NCBI GenBank assembly: GCA_009778255.1
Contig: WRKD01000146.1
Location: 1-9,452, forward strand
DNA: 9,452 nt
Reading direction: 5' to 3'
DNA from: Bacillota bacterium
Lineage (GTDB): Bacteria; Bacillota; Dehalobacteriia; UBA4068
The notes beneath the pieces were generated by a model that saw only the letters and a program-made list of their open reading frames with translations, was not told the DNA's origin and did not search any database. Below, in pieces: positions 1 through 6,797 of this stretch (position 1 is the stretch's first letter; every line of letters begins with the position of its first letter). The translations under genes were made by a program, and so were the position numbers.

Positions 1-105
1 GTCCGCAATGACGGGGATATTTAGGTAATTAGTCTCATTTTGATCATTTTGTTAGTGTTTATTCTGGTTTCTAGAGGTGCCCTAAATAAGTTTTTGGCAA
101 AATAG
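1..105 (+). pseudogene. Possible C-terminal remnant of a membrane protein, interrupted by TAG
   Basis: Frame 1 is open from the window edge to a TAG at 22-24, then reads on for 26 codons to a second TAG at 103-105. The part after the first stop is a convincing hydrophobic helix (core ISLILIILLVFILV) followed by a short basic tail ending NKFLAK, which is how many permeases end. The seven residues before the stop (VRNDGDI) followed by such a helix recall the end of tungstate/phosphate-type ABC permeases, but that is a weak impression from memory. The stretch could be a decayed gene end, a sequencing error (TGG to TAG), amber readthrough, or chance. No ribosome binding site or start codon was seen for the downstream part alone. 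The upstream extent is outside the window. Confidence 0.3.
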
Positions 106-172
106 GGATATGCTGTCGCTTTGCTAATAACATAGGTGTGGAAAATATTCTTAGAAAATAGGATACACTGAA

Positions 173-201
173 TTGAATATTTCGTCAATCTTTTTTAATA
201 T
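173..201 (+). promoter_or_regulatory. Predicted sigma-A promoter of the MerR-family gene
   Basis: TTGAAT at 173-178 and TAATAT at 196-201 are separated by exactly 17 bp, a near-consensus housekeeping promoter. Transcription would start near 208, giving a leader of about 65 nt before the ATG at 273. The -35 lies inside a small dyad (ATTGA 172-176, TCAAT 185-189). The heptamer GTCAATC occurs at 184-190 and again at 206-212, flanking the -10; these could serve repression or autoregulation, but are short enough to be chance in AT-rich DNA. Confidence 0.5.
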
Positions 202-258
202 AGAAGTCAATCACCCGTGAATTTGATTCAAACTTTATTCGCTGCATTTTTCCAGCAT

Positions 259-264
259 GGGAGG
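259..264 (+). promoter_or_regulatory. Ribosome binding site that fixes the MerR-family start at 273
   Basis: GGGAGG ends 8 nt before the ATG at 273. An in-frame TTG at 267 is only 2 nt from it, too close for initiation, so the ATG is preferred and the protein is 293 residues. Confidence 0.75.
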
Positions 265-272
265 AATTGAGC

Positions 273-1154
273 ATGACCGAAAAAAAATATAGTGTCAATG
301 AAATATGTAAAATGTGTAATATAACGCGTAAACAGTTGCTTTATTATGAGAGCCGTGGGTTGTTAACAGAAGTTTCTCGAAATAAAGACAATAATTATCG
401 TAGTTATTCTTGGCAAAATATTAATGAGATTTTGGCGGCAAATGAATTTAAAAAAATGGGAGTGCCCATTCAGAAAATAGGATCGATATTCTCCAATAGT
501 AATTTACTGGAAATACAGGAATTTACAAAAAATCAAATGCTCAGGGCAAAAGAAGATTTTTTTATGAGTTTTGCTCGTTATGAAGCATATTCAGAAAAAT
601 ATACTAGGCTTTGCGAGGGTATCGCGCTGATAAAACAGCATATTGCCAAGGAGCATTGGCAAAGTGGCGATAACTATGATATCTTTCAATACCCTGACCG
701 TAATGTGATAGCTATAAGTTTTGATAGCCCTTTTCTAGATTCCAATAAAAAATATGTGGAGATGTTATGCCATCTCTATAGTATTGCTCAGGACTATGAC
801 GCCATTATCTCTGGCCCATTGGTCAATCTGTATCATGGTCATTTTGACAGTAACGCTTGTACAAAGCATAGTGGTAACTTCAAAACAGAAGTTTGCCTGC
901 CAGTAAAGGAAATCAAAAAACCTTGCCCTTACTATAAAGAGATTAAAGGCTTTAAGGGAATATCTACCTACCATATTGGTAAATTTGGGGATAAGCTGGT
1001 GCAAACATATTTAGACATGCTCCATTTTGCTAAAGCTCGTGGCTATAAACTTAAAGATTTATCTATAGAAGATTGGCTGGTAAATCCATTAACTGTTAAG
1101 GATGAAAGTTTATGGGTAACACAAATCAGCATACCTTTTGTTGATGATGATTAA
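273..1154 (+). CDS. MerR-family transcriptional regulator with GyrI-like effector-binding domain
   Basis: A 293-residue DNA-binding regulator of the BmrR-like architecture. Residues 5-27 form the MerR helix-turn-helix (YSVNEICKMCNITRKQLLYY), followed by the winged part with the typical GLL and NYRSY motifs (to about residue 50) and the DNEFKKMG-like second helix region around 55-75. A charged helical stretch at about 78-125 is the expected dimerisation coiled coil. Residues 134-290 match a GyrI-like small-molecule-binding fold: a GPLVNLYHG segment, the TEVCLPV strand near 205-211, the G-STYHIG-FG motif, and a WVTQISIPF ending. Such proteins bind an organic ligand and untwist a 19-bp-spacer promoter to activate it, and one with this spacing lies immediately downstream. 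The gene therefore most likely activates the transporter operon; it may also control itself. The ligand is unknown. No metal-binding cysteine pattern typical of MerR/CueR was seen. Confidence 0.92.
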   Translation: MTEKKYSVNEICKMCNITRKQLLYYESRGLLTEVSRNKDNNYRSYSWQNINEILAANEFKKMGVPIQKIGSIFSNSNLLEIQEFTKNQMLRAKEDFFMSFARYEAYSEKYTRLCEGIALIKQHIAKEHWQSGDNYDIFQYPDRNVIAISFDSPFLDSNKKYVEMLCHLYSIAQDYDAIISGPLVNLYHGHFDSNACTKHSGNFKTEVCLPVKEIKKPCPYYKEIKGFKGISTYHIGKFGDKLVQTYLDMLHFAKARGYKLKDLSIEDWLVNPLTVKDESLWVTQISIPFVDDD

Positions 1155-1186
1155 TTGAAATAATACTGAATATTGCCGCAAAAGTT

Positions 1187-1308
1187 ACCCATTATGTCGA
1201 GCTTTGTACTGAAAATATGAGCGCATAATAATAAAATTGTGGTTCTTTTTTTATTCTCAGGGATAAAAGGGCAGGCTGGAAATTTGTATTGACATAGACA
1301 TAATGGGT
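1187..1308. repeat. Perfect 12-bp inverted repeat with arms 98 bp apart
   Basis: ACCCATTATGTC at 1187-1198 is the exact reverse complement of GACATAATGGGT at 1297-1308. The right arm sits inside the 19-bp spacer of the transporter promoter; the left arm lies about 30 bp past the MerR stop codon. The region between them (1199-1296) has no gene and no convincing terminator, only a T-run at 1246-1252. The arms could be two operator elements for one regulator, with DNA looping, or could pair in a readthrough transcript from the regulator gene. The sequence match is direct; the function is inference. Confidence 0.7.
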
Positions 1309-1319
1309 GTGTTTATACT
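1289..1319 (+). promoter_or_regulatory. Predicted MerR-activated promoter of the ABC transporter operon
   Basis: A perfect -35 TTGACA (1289-1294) and a good -10 TATACT (1314-1319) are separated by 19 bp instead of the optimal 17. Over-long 19-20 bp spacers are the hallmark of promoters that MerR proteins activate by distorting DNA, and a MerR-family gene is directly upstream. Transcription would start near 1326, leaving a leader of about 33 nt to the ATG at 1359. Confidence 0.75.
1294..1316. promoter_or_regulatory. Candidate MerR operator in the promoter spacer
   Basis: An imperfect 23-bp dyad is centred on 1305, essentially the middle of the 19-bp spacer (centre 1304). Seven of eleven base pairs match, arranged as ATA-n-ACA-n-A on the left and T-n-TGT-n-TAT on the right. 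Both size and position fit known MerR-family operators, which lie between -35 and -10. Assignment to the adjacent regulator is inference. Confidence 0.55.
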
Positions 1320-1358
1320 AAGATTAAACAAAACAACCGCTAATATAAGGAGATAATA

Positions 1359-2291
1359 ATGAGTAGGTATATTCTTAAACGAATCCTGATTTGTATCCCC
1401 ACTTTAGTGGCTATTACTTTTATTATCTTTACCATTATGAGTTATACGCCTGGAGATGTTACGAGAATGATTCTTGGCCAGGAAGCCACGCCTGAAGCTA
1501 TGAAGGAACTGGCCCATCAAATGGGCTTAGATAAACCATTTTTTGTTAGATACGCCAATTATATGGTTCACTTATTACAAGGTGATATGGGTGTTTCATA
1601 TCGTTCTGGGCAATCGGTATTTTTAGAAATCATCCACAGATTTCCTATCACACTGAAGCTGGCGTTTGGTAGCATGTGCATAGCTATTGCCGTTGGTTTG
1701 CTGCTGGGCATATTGGCTGCGGTAAAACAATATAGTATTTTAGACTTTTTTGGCACAGCCCTAGCAATGCTTTTGGCATCTGTCCCATATTTCTGGCTGG
1801 GTTTAATGATGATATTGCTATTTTCTCTGAAGCTAGGGCTATTGCCAAGTATGGGTAGCAATACATGGGTTCACTTCATACTGCCGTCAATAACCGTATG
1901 CGTGGGCAGCACTGCCGCTATCTTGCGTTTGACCAGAACCACCATGCTGGAAACGATACGGCAGGACTATATCCGTACCGCCAGGGCTAAAGGGCAAACC
2001 GAAGGTAAGATTATTTTTAAGCACGCTTTAAAGAATGCCCTTTTACCGGTAATCACGGTTATCGGCATTGAATTTGGAAGTTTACTGGGCGGCGCCGTGG
2101 TGGTAGAATCTGTCTTTTCCCTAAACGGTGTAGGCAGTTTACTCCTGCAAGCCATCCGTTTAAAGGATACTCCCCAAGTGACCGGCTGTGCTGTTTTTCT
2201 CGCCTTTTTCTTTATGATGATTATGCTAGCTGTGGATATTCTTTATGCCTATATTGATCCTCGTATCAAAGCACGTTATCAAAACAGTTAG
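1359..2291 (+). CDS. Peptide/nickel-type ABC transporter permease, DppB/OppB family
   Basis: Integral membrane subunit (310 aa, usual for DppB/OppB) forming the inner-membrane pore with the next gene product. It starts MSRYILKRIL with a first membrane helix at about 9-29, an extracytoplasmic segment carrying the family's GDMGVSYRSG motif (75-84), and further helices at about 100-122, 133-160, 170-190, 225-250 and 278-300. The EAA loop that docks on the ATPase is clear at about 203-231 (DYIRTARAKG then KHALKNALLPV). The end, AYIDPRIK, is also typical. AAGGAG at 1347-1352 lies 6 nt before the ATG. It is the first gene behind the 19-bp-spacer promoter, and the next gene follows after 15 nt. The substrate cannot be told: peptides, nickel, glutathione and opine-like compounds all use this family. 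Confidence 0.95.
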   Translation: MSRYILKRILICIPTLVAITFIIFTIMSYTPGDVTRMILGQEATPEAMKELAHQMGLDKPFFVRYANYMVHLLQGDMGVSYRSGQSVFLEIIHRFPITLKLAFGSMCIAIAVGLLLGILAAVKQYSILDFFGTALAMLLASVPYFWLGLMMILLFSLKLGLLPSMGSNTWVHFILPSITVCVGSTAAILRLTRTTMLETIRQDYIRTARAKGQTEGKIIFKHALKNALLPVITVIGIEFGSLLGGAVVVESVFSLNGVGSLLLQAIRLKDTPQVTGCAVFLAFFFMMIMLAVDILYAYIDPRIKARYQNS

Positions 2292-2306
2292 AAAGGATCA
2301 CTTTTT

Positions 2307-3191
2307 ATGAGTAAAGCTGTAGTAGCGCCGGCAAGGAAATATAAGAGAAAGAGCCGGTTCAAAGAAATATGGCGCCGTATGAAAAAAAACAAGCTATCTA
2401 TGGTCGGCTTATGCGTTTTTGCTCTGTTCGTCGCTATGATTATTTTCGCGGATTTGATCGTCCCTTACCGCATAGCTTTGGAACAAAATGTGTGGGAACA
2501 ATTTGCGCCGCCATCTGTGGAGCATTTGCTAGGGATGGATCAATATGGACGTGATATTTTTGCGAGGGTCATACATGGTTCTCGGAACTCCCTGCTGATG
2601 GGGATTGCCGCAGTCTTTGTCGGTATGATAATTGGCGGCACTTTGGCATCATTGGCTGGTTATTACGGCGGCAAGGTGGATATGGTAATCATGCGTATAT
2701 CGGATACCATATTTTGCATCCCTTTTATGCTGATGGGCTTGTCCATAGTAGCCGCGCTGGGCCCGGGTCTTATTAATGTTCTGATCGCGATTACGATAAC
2801 AGCCATACCGAATTATGTGAGGATTATCCGTTCCGCTATCCTTACGATTGTTGGCAATGATTTTATCGAAGCCGGGCGAGCATGCGGCGCCAGCGATATT
2901 TTTATCATATTAAAGCATGTAGCGCCAAATGCTGTTGGACCCATCATCGTCCAGGCTACCATGCAAGTGGGTACGATGATCATTTTTTCCACGGCTTTTA
3001 GCTATCTGGGATTGGGAATACAACCACCTGCGCCTGAATGGGGCGCTATGTTGGCTGAGGGAAAAAGCTATATGCTGAGTGCGCCACATATGATCATTGC
3101 CCCAGGAATGTCCATAGTATTGGTAGCGTTATCTTTGAACTTATTAGGTGACGGTCTTAGGGATGCTCTCGACCCAAAACTCAAGGATTAG
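2307..3191 (+). CDS. Peptide/nickel-type ABC transporter permease, DppC/OppC family
   Basis: Second permease subunit (294 aa, normal for DppC), partner of the preceding gene product. A basic cytoplasmic N-terminus (about residues 8-30, KYKRKSRFKEIWRRMKKNK) precedes the first helix (32-50). The family motif HLLGMDQYGRD lies at 73-83, followed by the five-helix transport core. The EAA loop is at about 185-213 (DFIEAGRACGAS then KHVAPNAVGPI). FSYLGLGIQPPAPEWG (231-246) and the ending GDGLRDALDPKLKD are classic for the family. AAAGGA at 2292-2297 lies 9 nt before the ATG. The ATPase gene starts 10 nt after the stop, so the genes are surely cotranscribed. Confidence 0.95.
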   Translation: MSKAVVAPARKYKRKSRFKEIWRRMKKNKLSMVGLCVFALFVAMIIFADLIVPYRIALEQNVWEQFAPPSVEHLLGMDQYGRDIFARVIHGSRNSLLMGIAAVFVGMIIGGTLASLAGYYGGKVDMVIMRISDTIFCIPFMLMGLSIVAALGPGLINVLIAITITAIPNYVRIIRSAILTIVGNDFIEAGRACGASDIFIILKHVAPNAVGPIIVQATMQVGTMIIFSTAFSYLGLGIQPPAPEWGAMLAEGKSYMLSAPHMIIAPGMSIVLVALSLNLLGDGLRDALDPKLKD

Positions 3192-3194
3192 AGG
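3190..3194 (+). promoter_or_regulatory. Ribosome binding site fixing the first ATPase start at 3202
   Basis: AGAGG overlaps the stop codon of the preceding permease gene (3189-3191) and ends 7 nt before the ATG at 3202. The frame is open upstream, to a possible GTG/TTG start at 3148, but that would overlap the permease gene and add an N-terminus atypical for the family. Confidence 0.65.
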
Positions 3195-3201
3195 TAAGTT
3201 T

Positions 3202-4179
3202 ATGTTAGAAAAACTTTTGGAGATTAAAGATTTATCTGTTGTTTACCATACTGATGAGGCGCATGTGTATGCTGTTAATGCCATCAATTTAGAAATTGGC
3301 GCCAGAGAAACTATTGGCCTAGTGGGAGAAACGGGCGCCGGAAAAACAACCACGGCTTTAGCGATCCTACGGCTTTTACCGGAAAAAACCGGCCACATCA
3401 CCCAGGGTGAGATTCTTTTTAAGGGAGAAGACTTGCTGAAAAAATCAAAAAGAGAAATGCGTGGAATTCGTGGTGCACATATTTCCATGATTTTTCAAGA
3501 CCCAATGACCTCACTTAATCCTACTATTACAGTGGGGGATCAAATTTATGAATCATTATTGATCCACAATTATGAGGGAAAGCCAAGAGATGAGCTTTAT
3601 AAGCGGGTGGATGAACTATTAGAACTGGTAGGCATACCGGCTAGGCGTAGAAAAGATTATCCTCATCAATTTTCAGGAGGGATGAAGCAAAGGGTGGTGA
3701 TATCGATTGCCCTGGCTTGTCAACCTCAGTTGCTGATAGCCGACGAGCCGACAACGGCTTTGGATGTGACCATTCAGGCACAGGTTTTAGCAATGATGTA
3801 TGATTTAAAGGAAAAACTGCAGACTTCGATGATTATGATAACCCATGATTTGGGCGTGGTAGCGCAAACTTGCGATAAGGTGGCAATTATGTATGCGGGT
3901 GAAATCATCGAATTCGGTTTAGCAGAAGATATTTTTGAGAGTGATCAGCACCATCCATATACAACAGGATTATTTGGTTCCATACCCGACTTAGATATAG
4001 AAGCAGACCGTTTGAACCCAATCGAGGGGCTAATGCCCGATCCCACAGCTTTACCATGTGGATGCAAGTTCCACCCGCGCTGTAAACTCTGTATGGAAAT
4101 ATGTAAGACTACCTTACCTCCCCAATGGCATGAGGGAGATCACATGATTTCTTGTCATCTATATTCAAGGGAGAAATAG
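3202..4179 (+). CDS. Peptide/nickel-type ABC transporter ATP-binding protein, DppD/OppD family
   Basis: Cytoplasmic ATPase of the importer, 325 residues from the ATG at 3202 (usual for DppD). Motifs in order: Walker A GETGAGKT (42-49), Q-loop Gln99 in IFQDPMTSLNP, canonical signature FSGGMKQR (157-164), Walker B LLIADE (177-182), D-loop TALD (185-188), and switch His215 in MITHD. The C-terminal OppD/DppD extension contains conserved cysteines C288, C294, C301 and C318 in the CxFxxRC pattern; this motif has been linked to a [4Fe-4S] cluster in some family members, which here is only inference. It pairs with the next ATPase, whose gene starts 2 nt after this stop codon, implying translational coupling. 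Confidence 0.95.
   Translation: MLEKLLEIKDLSVVYHTDEAHVYAVNAINLEIGARETIGLVGETGAGKTTTALAILRLLPEKTGHITQGEILFKGEDLLKKSKREMRGIRGAHISMIFQDPMTSLNPTITVGDQIYESLLIHNYEGKPRDELYKRVDELLELVGIPARRRKDYPHQFSGGMKQRVVISIALACQPQLLIADEPTTALDVTIQAQVLAMMYDLKEKLQTSMIMITHDLGVVAQTCDKVAIMYAGEIIEFGLAEDIFESDQHHPYTTGLFGSIPDLDIEADRLNPIEGLMPDPTALPCGCKFHPRCKLCMEICKTTLPPQWHEGDHMISCHLYSREK
4167..4173 (+). promoter_or_regulatory. Ribosome binding site fixing the second ATPase start at 4182
   Basis: AAGGGAG lies within the last codons of the preceding ATPase gene and ends 8 nt before the ATG at 4182. The frame is open back to a TTG at 4152, which lacks a comparable site and would add ten residues not expected in the family. Confidence 0.65.
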
Positions 4180-4181
4180 AT

Positions 4182-5120
4182 ATGGAAATACTTCTTAAAA
4201 CTATTAACCTAAAGAAATATTTTAAGGTTCATAAAGGGTTACTGCATGCCGTGGATGGCGTGGATATAGAAATACAGAAAGGAAAAACCTTAGGCGTGGT
4301 TGGAGAGTCTGGTTGTGGCAAATCTACTTTAGGTAGAGTAATTCTAAGGTTATTGGAAGCAACCTCCGGCGAGATATATTTCGAAGGCCGCAATATAATG
4401 AAGGAAAATCCTCGTGGATTAAAAAAGGATATGCAAATTATTTTTCAGGATCCCTATTCAAGTTTAGATCCCCGACTCTCTGTTTTCGAATTGATCTCCG
4501 AGCCTCTGGTTGTCAATAGAGTATTTGATCATAAGGGCGAAATGGAGAACCGAATTATTGAATTGATGGAAACAGTTGGCCTAGCCGAGCGTTTTATCAA
4601 CGCTTATCCACACGAAATGGATGGTGGCAGGCGGCAACGTGTGGGCATAGCACGTGCACTAGCGTTAAACCCGAAGTTTATAGTTTGCGACGAACCTGTT
4701 TCCGCACTGGATGTTTCCATACAGGCCCAGGTTCTGAATTTATTGATGGATCTTCAGGATCAGATGGGTTTCACTTATATGTTTATTACCCATAATCTTT
4801 CAGTTGTAAAGCATATTTCTGATGAGATCGTTGTTATGTATTTGGGGCAATGCGTGGAACACGCCTCTTCCCGGGAATTGTTTAAAAACCCTCTTCACCC
4901 ATATACCCAAGCGTTGCTGGCTGCGATACCGAAAGCTAAATTAGGTATTAAACATGACCAAAAAATCATATACGGGGAGGTCACTAACCCGGTAAACCCT
5001 AAGCAAGGCTGTCGCTTTGCAGCTAGATGCGAATATTGCCAGCAGGATTGTCTGGCAGGATCGATTAGCCTGAAGGAGGTGGAACCAGACCATTTTGTCT
5101 CTTGTGTTCTCTATAAATAA
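4182..5120 (+). CDS. Peptide/nickel-type ABC transporter ATP-binding protein, DppF/OppF family
   Basis: Second ATPase of the importer, 312 residues. Walker A GESGCGKS (41-48), Q-loop Gln89 in IFQDPYSSLDP, Walker B FIVCDE (166-171), D-loop SALD (174-177) and switch His204 are intact. The signature is unusual: MDGGRRQR (146-153), with Asp147 where LSGGQ normally has Ser. Some clostridial OppF-like proteins carry a similar DGGRRQR form as I recall, so this may be a subfamily trait rather than damage. In the heterodimer it would degrade one of the two composite ATP sites. The C-terminus carries cysteines C277, C283, C290 and C308, spaced almost as in the partner ATPase. Only 2 nt separate it from the upstream ATPase gene; the binding-protein gene follows after 56 nt. 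Confidence 0.94.
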   Translation: MEILLKTINLKKYFKVHKGLLHAVDGVDIEIQKGKTLGVVGESGCGKSTLGRVILRLLEATSGEIYFEGRNIMKENPRGLKKDMQIIFQDPYSSLDPRLSVFELISEPLVVNRVFDHKGEMENRIIELMETVGLAERFINAYPHEMDGGRRQRVGIARALALNPKFIVCDEPVSALDVSIQAQVLNLLMDLQDQMGFTYMFITHNLSVVKHISDEIVVMYLGQCVEHASSRELFKNPLHPYTQALLAAIPKAKLGIKHDQKIIYGEVTNPVNPKQGCRFAARCEYCQQDCLAGSISLKEVEPDHFVSCVLYK

Positions 5121-5126
5121 CTGCAC

Positions 5127-5152
5127 TTAAAATTTATAGCTGTTAAAATTTA
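5127..5152 (+). repeat. Short AT-rich direct repeat before the binding-protein gene
   Basis: TTAAAATTTA occurs at 5127-5136 and 5143-5152, 16 bp apart, in the 56-nt gap between the second ATPase and the binding-protein gene. No well-spaced promoter was found there. It may be an unstructured RNA region favouring translation or RNase cleavage, or chance in AT-rich DNA. Confidence 0.3.
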
Positions 5153-5176
5153 ATAAAGAGAAGGAGTGGAGAAACC

Positions 5177-6718
5177 ATGAAAAAAAGTATTTTTTTATTA
5201 CTGTTATCTGCTTTGGTGATGGTTAATGCCTGTGGAGGCAATCAGCAAGCGGGAAACCCTGCCGATAACAATGTCAATATAGGCAGGGTTCTGAATGTTG
5301 GTTTAGGGGATACGCCGTCCAGCTTGGATCCTATAGCCAATACGTTTACTCCAGATATAAAAGCCAGAGGCTGGGTCTATGATTATTTGCTGAGAATGGA
5401 CGATAGCGGCAACATCATTGGCCAACTTGCAGAATCCTATGAGGTTTCAGATGATGGTTTGACCTATACATTCCATTTAGCCAAAGAAGTCAAATTTACC
5501 AATGGAGATGACTTGAAAGCCTCCGATGTAAAATTCTCTATCGATCGCTCGGCAAACGCTGAAGTCACTAAATCTGCTTTTGCCAACATGGAAATCTGCA
5601 CTGTGGCAGATAATAACACTGTTGTGATCAAAATGAATGCCCCCGATGCAGCCTTTTTAGAAAAACTAACTAACACCTATTGCAGCATCGTAAGTCAAGC
5701 AGTAGTAGAAAAATATGGCTCAGATTTCGGAAAAACAGCTGAATCAGCCATTGGTACTGGGCCATATATATGCGAGAAGATCATTTTTGGCGAATCTATC
5801 GACTTAGTAGCAAACCCGAATTACTTTAGGGGCGTTGCGCCCATTAATAAAGTCCATGTTTCTATTTTCACCGATAGCAGTAGTGCTATGATGGCGCTGC
5901 AAAGTGGCGCTATAGACCTATATATGTATGATGTTCCATTTTCTTTCTATGGTACGATTTCCCAAGATACTAATTTGACTATGATTCAATTTCCCTCATA
6001 TAATTCGTATTTCTTAGTGTTTAATTGCGAACACGGCCCTTTTGCTGATGTGCGGATGCGCAAGGCTATTGCCTATGGTGTTGACCGCGCTAAAGTTATG
6101 CAAGTGGCGCTTGAAGGTCATGGCATTGTTACGGATTCCTTAGGAGGCCCTTTGACCGTAGCAAATCCCGGCAACCCTGATTGGTATAAATATGACCTGG
6201 AAAAGGCAAAGGCTTTAATTAAGGAAGCTGGTATGGAGGGCGCGAATATAGAGATAATTTCTATGTCCCATGACCCCTTTGATAAAATTGGCGTTTCCGT
6301 TGCGGATGATTTAAGTAAAATGGGATTTACTGTAAGTCAGAAAACTGTGGATTGGACGATCTGGGATGAACATGTCTGGTATACTGGTGATGGGAATTTT
6401 GATATTTCTCATCTGCGTTGGTTTTATGCCACTCGAGATATGAGCGAAGCTATGAATAGGAACTTACTTTCCAGTGCAGGCATTAATATTTCACGATATT
6501 CCAATCCAGCGATGGATGATATCTTGATCAAGGCGGCAGCGGAAACTGATATCGCAACCAGAAAAAGCCTTTATACCGAAGCGCTGAAGATATATAATGA
6601 AGATGTTCCGGCTGTCCCATTGTTTTATGCGGAGAATACCCGTGCCTTTACCAATTCTCTGACTATAAACGAGAACTTAGCACGTTATGACAAGCTTGAA
6701 GACTATAGTTGGAAATGA
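5177..6718 (+). CDS. ABC transporter substrate-binding lipoprotein, SBP family 5 (peptide/nickel type)
   Basis: Extracytoplasmic receptor of the importer, 513 residues (usual for family 5). The N-terminus is a lipoprotein signal: MKK, a hydrophobic stretch at 5-16, then the lipobox VNAC with Cys19 as the lipidated residue, followed by a Gly/Asn/Gln-rich linker. The mature part begins LNVGLGDTPSSLDPIAN and contains the family hallmark AESYEVSDDGLTYTFHL plus VKFTNGDDLKASDVKFSIDR-type sequence near residues 82-118. Later family features include GTGPY, the VRMRKAIAYGVDR segment and PAVPLFYAENT near the C-terminus. AAGGAG (5161-5166) precedes the ATG by 10 nt. The gene lies after the permease and ATPase genes rather than first, as is often the case. 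The hairpin just after its stop codon may stabilise its message. Ligand unknown. Confidence 0.95.
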   Translation: MKKSIFLLLLSALVMVNACGGNQQAGNPADNNVNIGRVLNVGLGDTPSSLDPIANTFTPDIKARGWVYDYLLRMDDSGNIIGQLAESYEVSDDGLTYTFHLAKEVKFTNGDDLKASDVKFSIDRSANAEVTKSAFANMEICTVADNNTVVIKMNAPDAAFLEKLTNTYCSIVSQAVVEKYGSDFGKTAESAIGTGPYICEKIIFGESIDLVANPNYFRGVAPINKVHVSIFTDSSSAMMALQSGAIDLYMYDVPFSFYGTISQDTNLTMIQFPSYNSYFLVFNCEHGPFADVRMRKAIAYGVDRAKVMQVALEGHGIVTDSLGGPLTVANPGNPDWYKYDLEKAKALIKEAGMEGANIEIISMSHDPFDKIGVSVADDLSKMGFTVSQKTVDWTIWDEHVWYTGDGNFDISHLRWFYATRDMSEAMNRNLLSSAGINISRYSNPAMDDILIKAAAETDIATRKSLYTEALKIYNEDVPAVPLFYAENTRAFTNSLTINENLARYDKLEDYSWK

Positions 6719-6726
6719 TGGATCAG

Positions 6727-6766
6727 CTGGCAAGTCTCTGTGACTTTTGTCGCAAAGACTTGCCAG
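6727..6766 (+). promoter_or_regulatory. Strong intercistronic RNA hairpin after the binding-protein gene
   Basis: CTGGCAAGTCT (6727-6737) and AGACTTGCCAG (6756-6766) are perfect 11-bp complements. Above a single C-A mismatch the stem continues for 6 more pairs (6739-6744 with 6749-6754, one G-U) and closes on a UUUU tetraloop. It starts 8 nt after the binding-protein stop codon. No U-tract follows (AAAAGTTTGAC instead), so it is not a standard intrinsic terminator. Such hairpins often protect the 3' end of binding-protein messages and lower expression of the genes downstream. Partial termination remains possible. Confidence 0.75.
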
Positions 6767-6797
6767 AAAAGTTTGACGATATCTAAGGAGGCGTGAA

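Noticed and set aside
222..232. TTTGATTCAAA palindrome in the regulator leader as an operator
   Set aside because: Short, AT-rich and not repeated elsewhere in the window; no independent support.
1241..1260. T-run at 1246-1252 as a terminator for the MerR-family gene
   Set aside because: The only nearby stem (TATG/CATA around 1217-1228) has 4 bp and ends about 18 nt before the T-run, so it does not form an intrinsic terminator.
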